From positions 1,278,766 to 1,342,765 of the forward strand of contig NZ_MAYO01000003.1 of NCBI RefSeq assembly GCF_001691565.1: a DNA stretch of 64,000 nucleotides, given 5' to 3'. Source of the stretch: Microbacterium oleivorans (GTDB taxonomy: Bacteria; Actinomycetota; Actinomycetes; Actinomycetales; Microbacteriaceae). This document shows positions 41,393-50,685 of this stretch, piece by piece (within the stretch, counting starts at the first letter, position 1; each line of letters starts with the position of its first letter). The position numbers and the translations under genes were made by a program. Under the pieces are notes generated by a model. The model made no database searches and was not told the DNA's origin. It saw only the letters and a list, made by a program, of their open reading frames with translations.

Positions 41393-42654
41393 ACCCGCTC
41401 CATCTCGAACGCGAAGCGCGCCCCGCCCAGCGCGGACGCTCCGACCTCGATCGTGCCGCCGCGGGATGTCACCGTGCGCCGTACGGTATCGAGGCCGTAC
41501 CCCCGGCCGAACCCGGTGGTGTCCGCTTTCGTCGAGAACCCCTGACCGAAGATCCGACCGATCACCGCCGGATCCACTCCGGGACCGTCGTCATCGACGG
41601 CGCCGATGAGGCGACCGTCGACGTCGCGCAGGACGCAGCGCACCCGCCGAGCCCCCGCCTCGCCCGCGTTGCGGCACAGGTTCGCGACGACCGACACGGC
41701 GCCGTCGTCGAGGTCCCCGTCGAGCGAGAGGTCGAACTCCGCCTGGGCACCGAAGTCGAGGAGCTCGGCGCGCACGGCGTGCACGGTTGCGGCGGCGACC
41801 GGCTCCCCCGCATCGTCGAGCCCGGCAGCGGAGCGGACCGGAGCGACCTCCTCGATGTAGCCGAGCGCCTCGGCGGTGTCGCCGCGCGAGACGAGCCCGT
41901 GGACGACGTGCAGTCGCGTACCGAACTCGTGCGCCTGCTCGCGGAGGGCCGCGGTCGTCCGCCGCATCTGCGCGTTCTCCGCCAGGGCGGCATCCGTCCG
42001 GCGGAAACGACGCTCGACCGCCGCGGTCAGTGCGGAACTCGCGAGCGACGCCACCACGAGCGCGCCGATCCCCCACGGCAGGAGCGCGGCGAGTGCGGCA
42101 TCCCTGTCGGCGGCGATGCTCGACTCGAGCACGCCGACGGCGACCATGCCGACGACGACACCCCCGTCATCCCGCACCGGCACCTTCGCGCGCAACGACG
42201 GACCCGACGCTCCCCGCTCCGTGCCGAGGAAGGTCTCGCCCTCGAGCACGGGGCCGTTCGTGGTCTCGACCTGCACGCCGCGCTCCGACGCGAGCGGATG
42301 AGTGATGCGGACCCCTTCGTCATCGGTGATGACGACGTAGTAGACGCCGGCGGACTCCGCGACGAGTTCGGCGAGCGGCTGCAACGCCGACGTCGCGGCA
42401 GCGAGGTCGGCGGCGTCGGCGAGATCCTCCGGCCGACCGGCATCCGTCACGGTCGACAGGGTCGTCCGCACGTCGGCGAGGTCGGCGAGGCTCTGCGCGA
42501 CGTCCATGACACGCTCGGCCGTCGCGTCGCGGATCGTGCGCTCCTGCACCGTCATCGCGACCGCGACCGTCCCCGACAGGGCGGCGAGCGTCACGACGGA
42601 GGGCAGGACGATCAGCACGAGCCGAAGCGCGCGGGGCCGCCGCGGAGACGCCAT
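41389..42654 (-). CDS. CitA/DcuS-type sensor histidine kinase
   Basis: 421 residues. Two membrane helices (about 11-34 and 190-213) flank an extracytoplasmic PAS-like sensor (CACHE/PAS, GVYYVVITDDEGVRITHPL typical of CitA). The cytoplasmic part has phosphoacceptor His242 in EQAHEFGTRLHV and an ATPase domain with NLCRNAGEAGA, DDDGPGVD and GRGYGLDTVRR motifs. Senses citrate-like acids and phosphorylates the paired regulator. ATG at 42654 is 136 bases from tctC; divergent, so the pair probably controls the transporter. Confidence 0.94.
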   Translation of the reverse strand: MASPRRPRALRLVLIVLPSVVTLAALSGTVAVAMTVQERTIRDATAERVMDVAQSLADLADVRTTLSTVTDAGRPEDLADAADLAAATSALQPLAELVAESAGVYYVVITDDEGVRITHPLASERGVQVETTNGPVLEGETFLGTERGASGPSLRAKVPVRDDGGVVVGMVAVGVLESSIAADRDAALAALLPWGIGALVVASLASSALTAAVERRFRRTDAALAENAQMRRTTAALREQAHEFGTRLHVVHGLVSRGDTAEALGYIEEVAPVRSAAGLDDAGEPVAAATVHAVRAELLDFGAQAEFDLSLDGDLDDGAVSVVANLCRNAGEAGARRVRCVLRDVDGRLIGAVDDDGPGVDPAVIGRIFGQGFSTKADTTGFGRGYGLDTVRRTVTSRGGTIEVGASALGGARFAFEMERV

Positions 42655-42790
42655 CGTTCACCACTCCCGTCTGTGCACGGTGCGTGAGCGTTTAAGAGAA
42701 CAAAAGCCGGAGGATGCCGCTGCAGCACCGCGCGCTGTCATCCTATTTCGATCTCGCGGAGACGACGATGTCCGCGCGAATGGAGCAATG

Positions 42791-43807
42791 ATGACCCAGA
42801 CAGATACCCCTGCACCGCCGCCGAGCAGGCGACGGACCGTGATCGGCCGCGTGGTCGGCGGGGTGATCGCCGCCGCCGCGATCGGAACCGCGGCTGCCGG
42901 CTCGATCGCCTCGGCGAGCACCGGCAACGACATCAATGCGTCGATGACGATCGTCGCCCCCGCCGCCGCCGGCGGCGGCTGGGACGGCGTCGCCCGTGAA
43001 CTGCAGCAGGCGCAGAAGGCCAACGGCCTGGTGAACAACGTGCAGGTCGTGAACATGCCGGGCGCCGGCGGCACGATCGCCCTCGGCAACGTCTCGGTCC
43101 TCGAAGGCCAGCCGAACAACATGCTCGTCGGCGGCACGGGTCTGCTCGCCGCCACGATCCAGTTCAACTCCGCCGCGACACTCGACGACGTCACCCCGCT
43201 CGCAGTGGTCGTCGAGGAGTACGACGTCATCGTCGTCCCCGCCGACTCCCCCTATGAGACGCTCGACGACCTCGTGGAAGGCTGGAAGAAGGACCCGAAG
43301 GCACTCCCGTGGACAGGCGGCGGCTCGTTCGACCAGCTCGTCGTCACCGACCTCGCCCTCGCTGCGGGGATCGAGCCGGTCGACACCACGTACATCTCTT
43401 CCGACGGCGGTGGCGAGGCGATCCAAGCGCTCCTCAACGGCACGGCGAAGGCCGCTGCCGGCGGATACCCCGACAACATCGACCAGATCGAGGCCGGTCG
43501 CCTCCGCGCCCTCGCCCTGGTCGCCAAGGAGCCGGTCGACGGCATCGACATCCCGACCGCCGCTGAGCAGGGGTACGACGTCTCGCTCACGAACTGGCGC
43601 TCGCTCTCCGCGCCGTCCGGTCTCGAGGACAGTGAGCGCGAGGCGCTCACGCAGCTCGTCCTCGACAGTGTCGCGACCCCCGAGTGGGCCGACGCGATGG
43701 ACCGCTACTACTGGACCGAACGCATCATCACGGGCGACGAGCTCGACGCGTTCCTGAAGGACGAGGAGACGCGCATCCGCGCCCTGTACGAGGAGATGGG
43801 CCTGTGA
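42791..43807 (+). CDS. tctC: Tripartite tricarboxylate transporter substrate-binding protein TctC
   Basis: 338 residues. Signal/anchor helix at about 15-40 followed by the Bug/TctC fold: SMTIVAPAAAGGGWDGVARELQQA and VVNMPGAGGTIALGNVSVL are the family's ligand-binding signatures. It captures carboxylates such as citrate or related acids outside the membrane for TctAB. Start chosen at 42791 because GGAG lies 5 nt upstream; an ATG at 42788 precedes it directly. Stop overlaps the tctB GTG by 4 bases. Confidence 0.92.
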   Translation: MTQTDTPAPPPSRRRTVIGRVVGGVIAAAAIGTAAAGSIASASTGNDINASMTIVAPAAAGGGWDGVARELQQAQKANGLVNNVQVVNMPGAGGTIALGNVSVLEGQPNNMLVGGTGLLAATIQFNSAATLDDVTPLAVVVEEYDVIVVPADSPYETLDDLVEGWKKDPKALPWTGGGSFDQLVVTDLALAAGIEPVDTTYISSDGGGEAIQALLNGTAKAAAGGYPDNIDQIEAGRLRALALVAKEPVDGIDIPTAAEQGYDVSLTNWRSLSAPSGLEDSEREALTQLVLDSVATPEWADAMDRYYWTERIITGDELDAFLKDEETRIRALYEEMGL

Positions 43808-44400
43808 CCTTCCCCGCCAACCCCACCTCGGCATCCGCCGTCGTCGGCCAGCGCCTGCGGCTGGTCTCCGGCCCCGGTGCCGCGGCCCTGCTCAAGGGCC
43901 TCACCATGCCGGTGATCCTCGTCGCCTTCGCGACGTACCTCGTCGTCGGCATCGTCACGATGCGGGTCCCCGAGGGCACGGCGTTCCCCGGGCCGCAGTT
44001 CTTCCCCGGCATCATCGCGGCCGGCCTCTACATCTTCGCCGCCGTCCTCGCCGTCGGTGCGATCCGCGAGATCCGCGCGACGCCGGATGCGCTCACCGCC
44101 GAGATCGAAGCGGCACGCGCCGAGGCTGCGGGTGAGGAGCCCCCGGCGAAGCCCGTCCGCGTCGACATCCGCTCGTTCGCGTGGGTCGTCGTCTCGTTCC
44201 TCGCTTTCGCCTTCCTGCTCGAGTTCCTCGGGTGGATCATCGCGGCGGGCCTGCTGTTCTGGTGCGTCGCGAGGGCGTTCGGAGCCACGCGGTGGCTCAT
44301 GAGCCTCGTCGTCGGGCTCACGCTGAGCTCGCTCGCCTACATCGGTTTCGACATGGCCCTCGGGATGCCCCTCCCGTCCGGCATCCTCGGAGGGTTCTGA
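43804..44400 (+). CDS. tctB: Tripartite tricarboxylate transporter small membrane subunit TctB
   Basis: 198 residues with four membrane helices (about 34-55, 70-88, 128-148, 160-195). The family's FPGPQFFPGIIAAGLYIFA segment is present; a cytoplasmic acidic linker of about 35 residues, unusually long, separates helices two and three. GTG start coupled to tctC. Forms the membrane complex with TctA. Confidence 0.9.
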   Translation: MTFPANPTSASAVVGQRLRLVSGPGAAALLKGLTMPVILVAFATYLVVGIVTMRVPEGTAFPGPQFFPGIIAAGLYIFAAVLAVGAIREIRATPDALTAEIEAARAEAAGEEPPAKPVRVDIRSFAWVVVSFLAFAFLLEFLGWIIAAGLLFWCVARAFGATRWLMSLVVGLTLSSLAYIGFDMALGMPLPSGILGGF

Positions 44401-44401
44401 C

Positions 44402-45931
44402 ATGGACGTCCTGACACTTCTCGGCGAAGGCTTCGCCGGCGCACTCACCCCCGCGAACCTGCTGTGGGTCCTGATCGGATGCCTCCTCGGCACCGCCGTG
44501 GGAGTCCTCCCCGGTCTGGGTTCCTCCATGGCCGTCGCACTCCTCCTGCCCGTCACCTTCTCACTCGACCCCACGGCCGCGTTCATCATGTTCGCGGGCG
44601 TGTACTTCGGCGGCCTGTTCGGCGATTCGACGATGGGCATCCTGATGAACACGCCGGGACAGGCATCCGCCATCGCCTCGACGTTCGAGGGACACAAGAT
44701 GGCGCTGAACGGTCGCGCCGCGCAGGCGCTCGCCACCGCCGCCATCGGCGCCTTCATCGGGGGCATGGTCGCCTCGATCGTCGTCGTGTTCGTCGCCCCG
44801 GCCCTCGCCGACTTCTCGAGCCGGTTCGGCCCTGCGGAGTTCTTCGCCCTCGCCGTCTTCGCCTTCGCGGCCACCTCGTCGGTCGTCGCCGACAGCGCGA
44901 TCAAGGGTCTGACGTCGCTGTTCATCGGCCTCGGCATCGCCGTCATCGGCATCGACGGCGTCTCGGGCGCCCCCCGGTTCACGCTCGACTCGCCGAACCT
45001 GTTCGACGGCATCTCGCTCGTGACCGTGACGGTCGCCATCCTGGCTCTCGGCGAGGTCATCTACGTCGCCTGCCTCGAACGTCATATGACGAACAAGGCG
45101 CTCATCAAGCCCACGGGTCGCCCCTGGCTCAGCCGTCGAGAGCTCAAGGAGGCCGCTCCCGCCTGGCTGCGCGGCACGGCCATCGGCCTGCCGTTCGGCG
45201 TGGTCCCGGCGGGCGGGTCGGAGATTCCGACCTTCCTGGCCTACGGCCTCGAGAAGCGCCTCGACAAGCGACGGAAGAACCCCATGTTCGGCAAGGGCGC
45301 GATTCGCGGACTGGCCGCGCCCGAGGCCGCCGGCAACTCGACCACCGGCATGGCGATGGGCGCCCTGCTGGCCCTCGGCCTCCCGATCTCGGCGACCGCC
45401 GCGATCATGCTCGCCGCCTTCCGGCAGTACGGTCTGCAGCCCGGACCCCTGCTGTTCGACCGCGCTCCCGACCTCGTCTGGGCGCTGCTGGCGAGCTTCT
45501 TCATCGCGATGGTCGTGCTCCTCATCCTGAACCTGCCCTTCGCGATGCTGTGGGCGAAGCTCCTGCTGATCCCCCGCCCGTACCTGTACGCCGGCATCAC
45601 GGTCTTCTGCGGCCTCGGGATCTACGCCACCTCGGGCTCGACCTTCGACCTGGTGATGCTGCTGGGCATCGGTCTGCTCGGGTTCCTCATGCGGGCCCTC
45701 GACTTCCCGCTCGCTCCGCTCATCATCGGCATGGTCCTCGGGCCCCTGGCCGAGACGAGCCTGCGGGATGCCGCGATGAGCACCAACGGCGACTTCACCG
45801 TCCTCGTGCACGGCCCGATCTCGATCACCCTGTACGCACTGCTGGCGGCCGTCCTCGTGTTCTCGATCCGGAGCAAGATCGTCGCCGGGAAGCGCGCCGA
45901 GGCGGAGGACAAGGAGCTCGTCGACGCCTGA
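44402..45931 (+). CDS. tctA: Tripartite tricarboxylate transporter large membrane subunit TctA
   Basis: 509 residues with about twelve helices. Family signatures GVLPGLGSSMAVALLLPVTF, MFAGVYFGGLFGDSTMGILMNTPG and PEAAGNSTTGMAMGALLALGLPIS are repeated inverted-topology segments that form the transport core. Last gene of tctCBA, one base after the tctB stop. The C-terminal tail is charged. Couples carboxylate uptake to a cation gradient in studied relatives. Confidence 0.95.
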   Translation: MDVLTLLGEGFAGALTPANLLWVLIGCLLGTAVGVLPGLGSSMAVALLLPVTFSLDPTAAFIMFAGVYFGGLFGDSTMGILMNTPGQASAIASTFEGHKMALNGRAAQALATAAIGAFIGGMVASIVVVFVAPALADFSSRFGPAEFFALAVFAFAATSSVVADSAIKGLTSLFIGLGIAVIGIDGVSGAPRFTLDSPNLFDGISLVTVTVAILALGEVIYVACLERHMTNKALIKPTGRPWLSRRELKEAAPAWLRGTAIGLPFGVVPAGGSEIPTFLAYGLEKRLDKRRKNPMFGKGAIRGLAAPEAAGNSTTGMAMGALLALGLPISATAAIMLAAFRQYGLQPGPLLFDRAPDLVWALLASFFIAMVVLLILNLPFAMLWAKLLLIPRPYLYAGITVFCGLGIYATSGSTFDLVMLLGIGLLGFLMRALDFPLAPLIIGMVLGPLAETSLRDAAMSTNGDFTVLVHGPISITLYALLAAVLVFSIRSKIVAGKRAEAEDKELVDA

Positions 45932-45940
45932 CCCGAACAC

Positions 45941-45979
45941 GACGAAGGCCCCGGCGCGCGATGCGCCGGGGCCTTCGTC
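45941..45979. terminator. Bidirectional terminator between tctA and the SDR gene
   Basis: Perfect 17-bp inverted repeat (45941-45957 with 45963-45979) around a 5-base loop, lying between two convergent genes, 10 bases after the tctA stop and 9 bases before the SDR stop. It can serve both strands. Confidence 0.85.
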
Positions 45980-45988
45980 ATGGGGTCG

Positions 45989-46885
45989 TCAGGGCGTCGG
46001 CATCCCGCCGTTGACGTTGAGCGTCTCGCCGAGGACGTAGCTCGACTCGGGCGAGGCGAGGAACACGTACGCCGGAGCGAGCTCGGCCGGCTGGCCCATG
46101 CGCCCGAGCGGAGTGTCCTCGCCGAACTGCTCGAGCTTCTCGGGCGGCTGACCGTCGGTGACCTGCAGCGGCGTCCAGACGGGTCCCGGGGCGACCGCAT
46201 TGACGCGGATGCCCTTCGGTGCCAACTGCTGCGCCAGCGCCTTCGTGAAGGCATTGATCGTGGCCTTCGTCGACGCGTAATCGACGAGGGTCTCCGACGG
46301 CGAGTAGGCCTGGATGGACGTGGTGTTGATGATCGTCGATCCCGCTGGGAGGTGGGGCACCGCCGCCTTCGTGATCCAGAACATCGCGTCGACGTTCGTG
46401 GTGAACGTGTCGTCGAACTGCTGGTCGTCGAGCTCGGTGATGTCCTTGCTGTAGATCTGCTTGCCGCCGTTGTTGACGAGGATGTCCAGGCCGCCGAGGC
46501 CCTCGACCGCCTGAGCGACGAGCCCCACGCAGTAGTCCTTGTCCTTCAGGTCGCCCGGCAGGGTGAGGACCTTCGCACCGGCCTCGCGGAGGATGCCGGC
46601 GATCCGCTGCGCGTCCTCCTCCTCGTCGGGCAGATACGACAGGGCGACGTCGGCTCCCTCGCGGGCGAAGGCAATCGCCGTCGCGGCGCCGATACCGGAG
46701 TCGCCGCCGGTGATGAGCGCCTTGCGTCCGGTCAGCCGGCCGGTGCCCCGGTAGGTGTCCTCACCGAGATCGGCCTGCGGAGCGAGGTCGGCGTCGAGGC
46801 CGGGCTCCTTCTGGTGGCCCTTCTGCGGTTCGATCTCCGCGTAGAGCTCCACCGGATTCGTGAACGTGTACTGGTCGCGTGCCAT
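45989..46885 (-). CDS. SDR-family oxidoreductase (YghA / general-stress-protein-39-like)
   Basis: 298 residues. Classical SDR with a 45-residue N-terminal arm (YTFTNPVELYAEIEPQKGHQ) typical of this stress-associated group. NADP-binding ALITGGDSGIGAATAIAF, NNG motif (NNGGKQIYSK), active-site Ser in INTTSIQAY and YASTKATINAF (YxxxK). Substrate unclear, usually annotated as alcohol or glucose-dehydrogenase-like. ATG with AAGGAG. Downstream of GH15 by 36 bases on the same strand, so probably cotranscribed; ends at the shared terminator. Confidence 0.92.
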   Translation of the reverse strand: MARDQYTFTNPVELYAEIEPQKGHQKEPGLDADLAPQADLGEDTYRGTGRLTGRKALITGGDSGIGAATAIAFAREGADVALSYLPDEEEDAQRIAGILREAGAKVLTLPGDLKDKDYCVGLVAQAVEGLGGLDILVNNGGKQIYSKDITELDDQQFDDTFTTNVDAMFWITKAAVPHLPAGSTIINTTSIQAYSPSETLVDYASTKATINAFTKALAQQLAPKGIRVNAVAPGPVWTPLQVTDGQPPEKLEQFGEDTPLGRMGQPAELAPAYVFLASPESSYVLGETLNVNGGMPTP

Positions 46886-46921
46886 CGTGCTCTCCTTCTT
46901 CGTGGTGGTCCGGGGTGGTCG

Positions 46922-48733
46922 TCAGCGGCCGTCGGCGTCGTCGCCGACCAGCTCGCGGATCGTCAGGGCGGCGCGGATGAGCGCCAGGTGGCTGAGCGCC
47001 TGCGGCAGGTTCCCGAGGAAGGCGCCGTCCTCGGCATCGATCATCTCGGCGTACATGCCGACGTCGTTGCCCGCGGCGACGAGCTCGATCATCGCGGCGA
47101 TGCCCTCGTCGTGGCGTCCGACGCACACGAGCGCGGCCGCGCGCCAGAAGCTGCAGGCCACGAAGGTCGCCTCCTCATCGCGCATGCCCGTGTAACGGAA
47201 CAGGTGCGGCCCCTCGCCGAGCTCGCCCGTCAGCGCGTCGATCGTGCGCGACATCCGCTCCCCTCGGTCGAAGCCGCTGAGCGAGTGCAGCAGGACGGAG
47301 GCGTCGAGGTCGCGGCTGCCCTGCGCCATGACGTACGCACCGCGGGACTCCGACCACCCGTGCTCGTCGACCCAGTCGCGCACCAGCGCTGCCTCGGCCG
47401 CCCACCGCTCGCTGCTCCCGGGGATCTGACCGAGCTCCGCGAGTCGGACCGCGTCGTTGAGCGCCTGCCAGCATCCCATCTTGGACGAGGTGTAGTGCCG
47501 TTCCTCGGGGAGCTCCCACATGCCGGAATCGGGGTTCCGCCACGAGTCGCACACCTTGTCGGCGTACATCGAGAGCATCCGCCCCGTCTCGACGTCGAGC
47601 GCGTTCCCGGCTTCCACATACGCGCGGCAGATCGCGAAGAGGTCGCCGTAGACGCCGAGCTGGACCTGCTCCCGAGCCGGGTTCCCCGTGACGACCGGAC
47701 CCACGCCGCGCCACCCGGGCACGTCGTACTCCGTGACGTGTCCGTCGAGCTCGCCGTCGAGGGTATACATGACGTGCAGTTCCGGACCGTGGCGGCGGAT
47801 GGTCCGCAGCAGCCACGAGATCGCGGCATGGGTCTCCTCACGGAGCCCGAAGCCGATGAGCGCGTCGACCGTGTACGCGAGGTCGCGCACCCACGCGAGC
47901 CGGTAGTCCCAGTTCTTGCCGCCGGTGAGGTCCTCCGGGAGCGACGTGGTCGCTGCGGCGGCGATCGCGCCGGTCGGGCTGTGGATCAGCATCTTGAGCA
48001 TGAGCGCACTGCGCTGGACGTCGTTCGCCCAGGGGCCGTCGTACGAGAACTCCCGGGACCACGCGCGCCACGCCTCGATCGTCCGATCGATGCCGCGATC
48101 GACGTTGTCGGGGTCGGGGAAGTGGATCGGCTCGTCGTGCGTACCGACGATGATCAGCAGGTGCCGGCTGCCCTGCGACGTCGTGAAGCCGCCCGCGAGT
48201 CCCGTCGCGATGCCGTCCGCCGAGGCGGCGGGCTCCGGGCCGTAGTCCCGGCCCGTGACGCCGATCGTCGTCAGTCCGGAACGGAGGATGCTGCGCTCGT
48301 TCGCGCGATCATGCCAGGGCGCAGCGGTCTTCAGCGAGGTCCCCGGCTGCACGCGCCACCGGAAGGCGACCTCGCCTTCGACGCCGTCGACACGACGCGC
48401 GAGCTCCGCCCACGGAAGCCGCCCGGCGACGCCCGTCACGAGCGCATCGGTCACGGTCGCTTTGCCCGACGCGGTCATGAACGTCGTGACGAGGACGTTC
48501 GTGCGCGGCAGGTACCGCCGCCGCACCTGGTACTCCTCCACCGGCTCGAGCTCGATGCAGCCGCCGGCGTCGTCGTCGAGCAGCCGCCCGAAGATCGGCA
48601 GGTCGTCGATGCCGGGAATCGGCATCCAGTCGATCTGCCCGCGGAGGCCGACCAGGGCGATCGTGCGCCCGTCGCCGATCGGCGCGTAGCTGCGCAGATC
48701 CTGACCGGGGGCGGTGTCGTCGAGGTGAGGCAC
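46922..48733 (-). CDS. Glycoside hydrolase family 15 (glucoamylase/trehalase-like)
   Basis: 603 residues, no signal peptide. N-terminal beta-sandwich (about 10-235) and an (alpha/alpha)6 barrel from about 240 with NWDYRLAWVRDLAYTVDALIGFGL, the conserved family substrate-binding stretch, and MWELPEERHYTSSKMGCW, which contains the general acid glutamate, plus a second catalytic Glu near the C-terminus. Members cut alpha-glucosidic bonds in trehalose, starch fragments or glycogen. Cytoplasmic location and mate genes suggest storage-sugar or trehalose turnover under stress. GTG start. Confidence 0.93.
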   Translation of the reverse strand: MPHLDDTAPGQDLRSYAPIGDGRTIALVGLRGQIDWMPIPGIDDLPIFGRLLDDDAGGCIELEPVEEYQVRRRYLPRTNVLVTTFMTASGKATVTDALVTGVAGRLPWAELARRVDGVEGEVAFRWRVQPGTSLKTAAPWHDRANERSILRSGLTTIGVTGRDYGPEPAASADGIATGLAGGFTTSQGSRHLLIIVGTHDEPIHFPDPDNVDRGIDRTIEAWRAWSREFSYDGPWANDVQRSALMLKMLIHSPTGAIAAAATTSLPEDLTGGKNWDYRLAWVRDLAYTVDALIGFGLREETHAAISWLLRTIRRHGPELHVMYTLDGELDGHVTEYDVPGWRGVGPVVTGNPAREQVQLGVYGDLFAICRAYVEAGNALDVETGRMLSMYADKVCDSWRNPDSGMWELPEERHYTSSKMGCWQALNDAVRLAELGQIPGSSERWAAEAALVRDWVDEHGWSESRGAYVMAQGSRDLDASVLLHSLSGFDRGERMSRTIDALTGELGEGPHLFRYTGMRDEEATFVACSFWRAAALVCVGRHDEGIAAMIELVAAGNDVGMYAEMIDAEDGAFLGNLPQALSHLALIRAALTIRELVGDDADGR

Positions 48734-48811
48734 CGCTCCACTCTCGCCGGGGCGGCGAGGGATCGGATGCCGGTTGACACCCCGCCGCCGATGTGTGACG
48801 AAACCGGCGGG

Positions 48812-49999
48812 TCAGGCTGCGGCCTCGGCGCGCTCGGCGACACCGTCGATCGCGCTGCGGTACTCCTCGAGCATGCGTTCCGCTCCCATGCGGGACCGCG
48901 CGGCGAGCGCGGCGGCGCGGTAGTCGGGCCGGCGCGAGATGACCCTCGCCCACGCGGATGCGACCGCCTCCGCATCACGGGGAGTCACGAGCCCGATTCC
49001 CGCGACCACCTGAGCCGAATCCCCCACCGCCGTCGTGACCGGGGTGGCCCCGCTCGCGGCGCCCTCGATGAGGCAGAGCGGCGACGCCTCGCCGAAGGCG
49101 CTCGTCAGCGCCACGATGTCGGCCGCCCGGTAGACGCGCGGCATGTCGTCCCGGATACCCAGCAGGTGGATGCGGTCGGCGGGCGCCCCCGCCTCCGCGA
49201 TCGCCGCCACGAGCGCCCGGTTGCCGGCGGTCATCCCCGCGCCGCACATCACGTACTGCGCCCGCGCGTCGCGAGCGGCGTGCACGGCGACCGCGCGCAG
49301 GAAGAGCCCCGGATCCTTCATCGCGTCGAAACGGGCCGCGAAGAGGACCACGGGCACGTTCGGCGCGATGCCGAGACGGGTGCGCAGCGGCATCCGTTCG
49401 TGCGGTTTCGGACGGTAGCGCGCGAGATCGATGCCGTTGGCGATCACGAACCTGTCGACGGCGGGCGTGAGGAACCGCGAGTAGGCGTCGCTCGTCGATT
49501 CGGCGCACGAGATGGTCGAGGTGAGGCGACCGGATGCCGCCAACTCAGCCAGCCAGCGCACCGCGGCGCCCGAGTGCGTCGGGTCCGATCGGTGGAGGCA
49601 CGCGGCGATGGGTACGTCGGGGAGGAGACCTCGCGCGTCGAGCGCGACCAGGAGGCCGAGCGGTTGCTCTTTCAGCGTCAGGATCGCGTCTGCGCGAGCG
49701 ACGGCATCCGCGGCCACCTCGAGTTCCGCAGCCGTGAAGCTCTCGGGTGCGGCAGGGACGGCGCCCGCCTCACGGCCGAGATCGGACACCTCGATGCCGG
49801 CCTCGCGCAGCCACCGGTACCTCGTGTCGTCCACCATGTGCTGCACCGTGCCCTCACGCCGGGCCCGCGAGGCGACGGAGAGGACGGCGTGCTCGTGCGA
49901 ACCGTCCACGTGCAGGCCTGTGATCACGTTCGTGTGCAGCACCCGGGCGCCACCGGCGAACAGGCCTTCGTAGAGCGAGAGGATGCGGGGACGACTCAT
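48812..49999 (-). CDS. Glycosyltransferase family 4
   Basis: 395 residues of the GT-B fold: N-terminal domain RPRILSLYEGLFAGGARVLH, and a C-terminal Glycos_transf_1 domain with VPVVLFAARFDAMKDPGLFLRAV and the nucleotide-sugar EASPLCLIEGAASGATPV (Glu-rich E-x7-E signature). Retaining enzyme on an unknown acceptor; the neighbouring GH15 suggests glucan or trehalose-type substrates but this is inference. Start at 49999; a G-run directly precedes it. A long antisense frame crosses this region but has no family support. Confidence 0.9.
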   Translation of the reverse strand: MSRPRILSLYEGLFAGGARVLHTNVITGLHVDGSHEHAVLSVASRARREGTVQHMVDDTRYRWLREAGIEVSDLGREAGAVPAAPESFTAAELEVAADAVARADAILTLKEQPLGLLVALDARGLLPDVPIAACLHRSDPTHSGAAVRWLAELAASGRLTSTISCAESTSDAYSRFLTPAVDRFVIANGIDLARYRPKPHERMPLRTRLGIAPNVPVVLFAARFDAMKDPGLFLRAVAVHAARDARAQYVMCGAGMTAGNRALVAAIAEAGAPADRIHLLGIRDDMPRVYRAADIVALTSAFGEASPLCLIEGAASGATPVTTAVGDSAQVVAGIGLVTPRDAEAVASAWARVISRRPDYRAAALAARSRMGAERMLEEYRSAIDGVAERAEAAA

Positions 50000-50061
50000 C
50001 CCCCCATGCTCGGGCGACGGCGTCAGGGGACGATGAATCCCAGATGACCATCGCGTGAAGA

Positions 50062-50685
50062 TCAACGAGCGGTGGTCACCGCGTTCCACGCCGCGTCGGA
50101 GAACACCGTCACCCAGACCGCGAAGACGACGAGGCCGAGCAGCGTCGCGGCGAGCCAGACCCAGAGGGGGGCGAGCCCTCGCCCCGTGCGGCGATGCACG
50201 ACGACCGAGCGTCCGACGACGTAGACGCCCAGCGTGGCGACGAACGCCAGCGCTGCCCACCCCCAGGCGAACGGCTCATCGACCCCGCGGCGGCGGAGAG
50301 CGCGCCGGTCCAGCCACGCGAACACAATGGCGGACGCGACCAGCGCCAGATCGACGGCGAGGAGGAGAGCGACCCCCGCGGTGAGGCCTCCCGACGGCGT
50401 GAGTCCCTCGATCCGGGAGAGGGATGCGGCGTCGAAGAACACCCCCGTGTAGAGCGGGAGGACGGACGCGGCGATCGCGAGCCAGATCCAGACCGTGCCC
50501 CCGCGCACGCGCGAGGTCCTCGGCGAGGTAGGCGGCTGCGGAGCCGGTGCGGGCGTCGCGGCAGGGGCGGGCGCGGGGTCCTGCGGCGCTACCGTGTCGG
50601 TCGCCCAATCGGTGCCGTCCCACCAGCGCAGCTGGCCGGGCTCACCCGGATCCGCGTACCACCCTGCCGGCGCCTGGCGGGTCAC
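50062..50685 (-). CDS. DUF2510 domain membrane protein
   Basis: 207 residues. N-terminal DUF2510 module (PAGWYADPGEPGQLRWWDG) of Actinobacteria, a proline/alanine linker (DPAPAPAATPAPAPQPPTSP) and four membrane helices (about 65-86, 100-122, 140-158, 172-195). DUF2510 is often fused to membrane domains and may bind peptides or envelope components. The start at 50685 overlaps the pncA stop by 4 bases, and the next gene (GT4) starts 62 bases after this stop. Function unknown. Confidence 0.85.
   Translation of the reverse strand: MTRQAPAGWYADPGEPGQLRWWDGTDWATDTVAPQDPAPAPAATPAPAPQPPTSPRTSRVRGGTVWIWLAIAASVLPLYTGVFFDAASLSRIEGLTPSGGLTAGVALLLAVDLALVASAIVFAWLDRRALRRRGVDEPFAWGWAALAFVATLGVYVVGRSVVVHRRTGRGLAPLWVWLAATLLGLVVFAVWVTVFSDAAWNAVTTAR

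Noticed and set aside
45980..50047. Open frame of 1355 codons on the plus strand opposite SDR, GH15 and GT4 genes
   Set aside because: It has no family resemblance, is rich in Arg/Asp/Glu/Val patterns typical of antisense GC-rich coding DNA, and three well-supported genes occupy the other strand.
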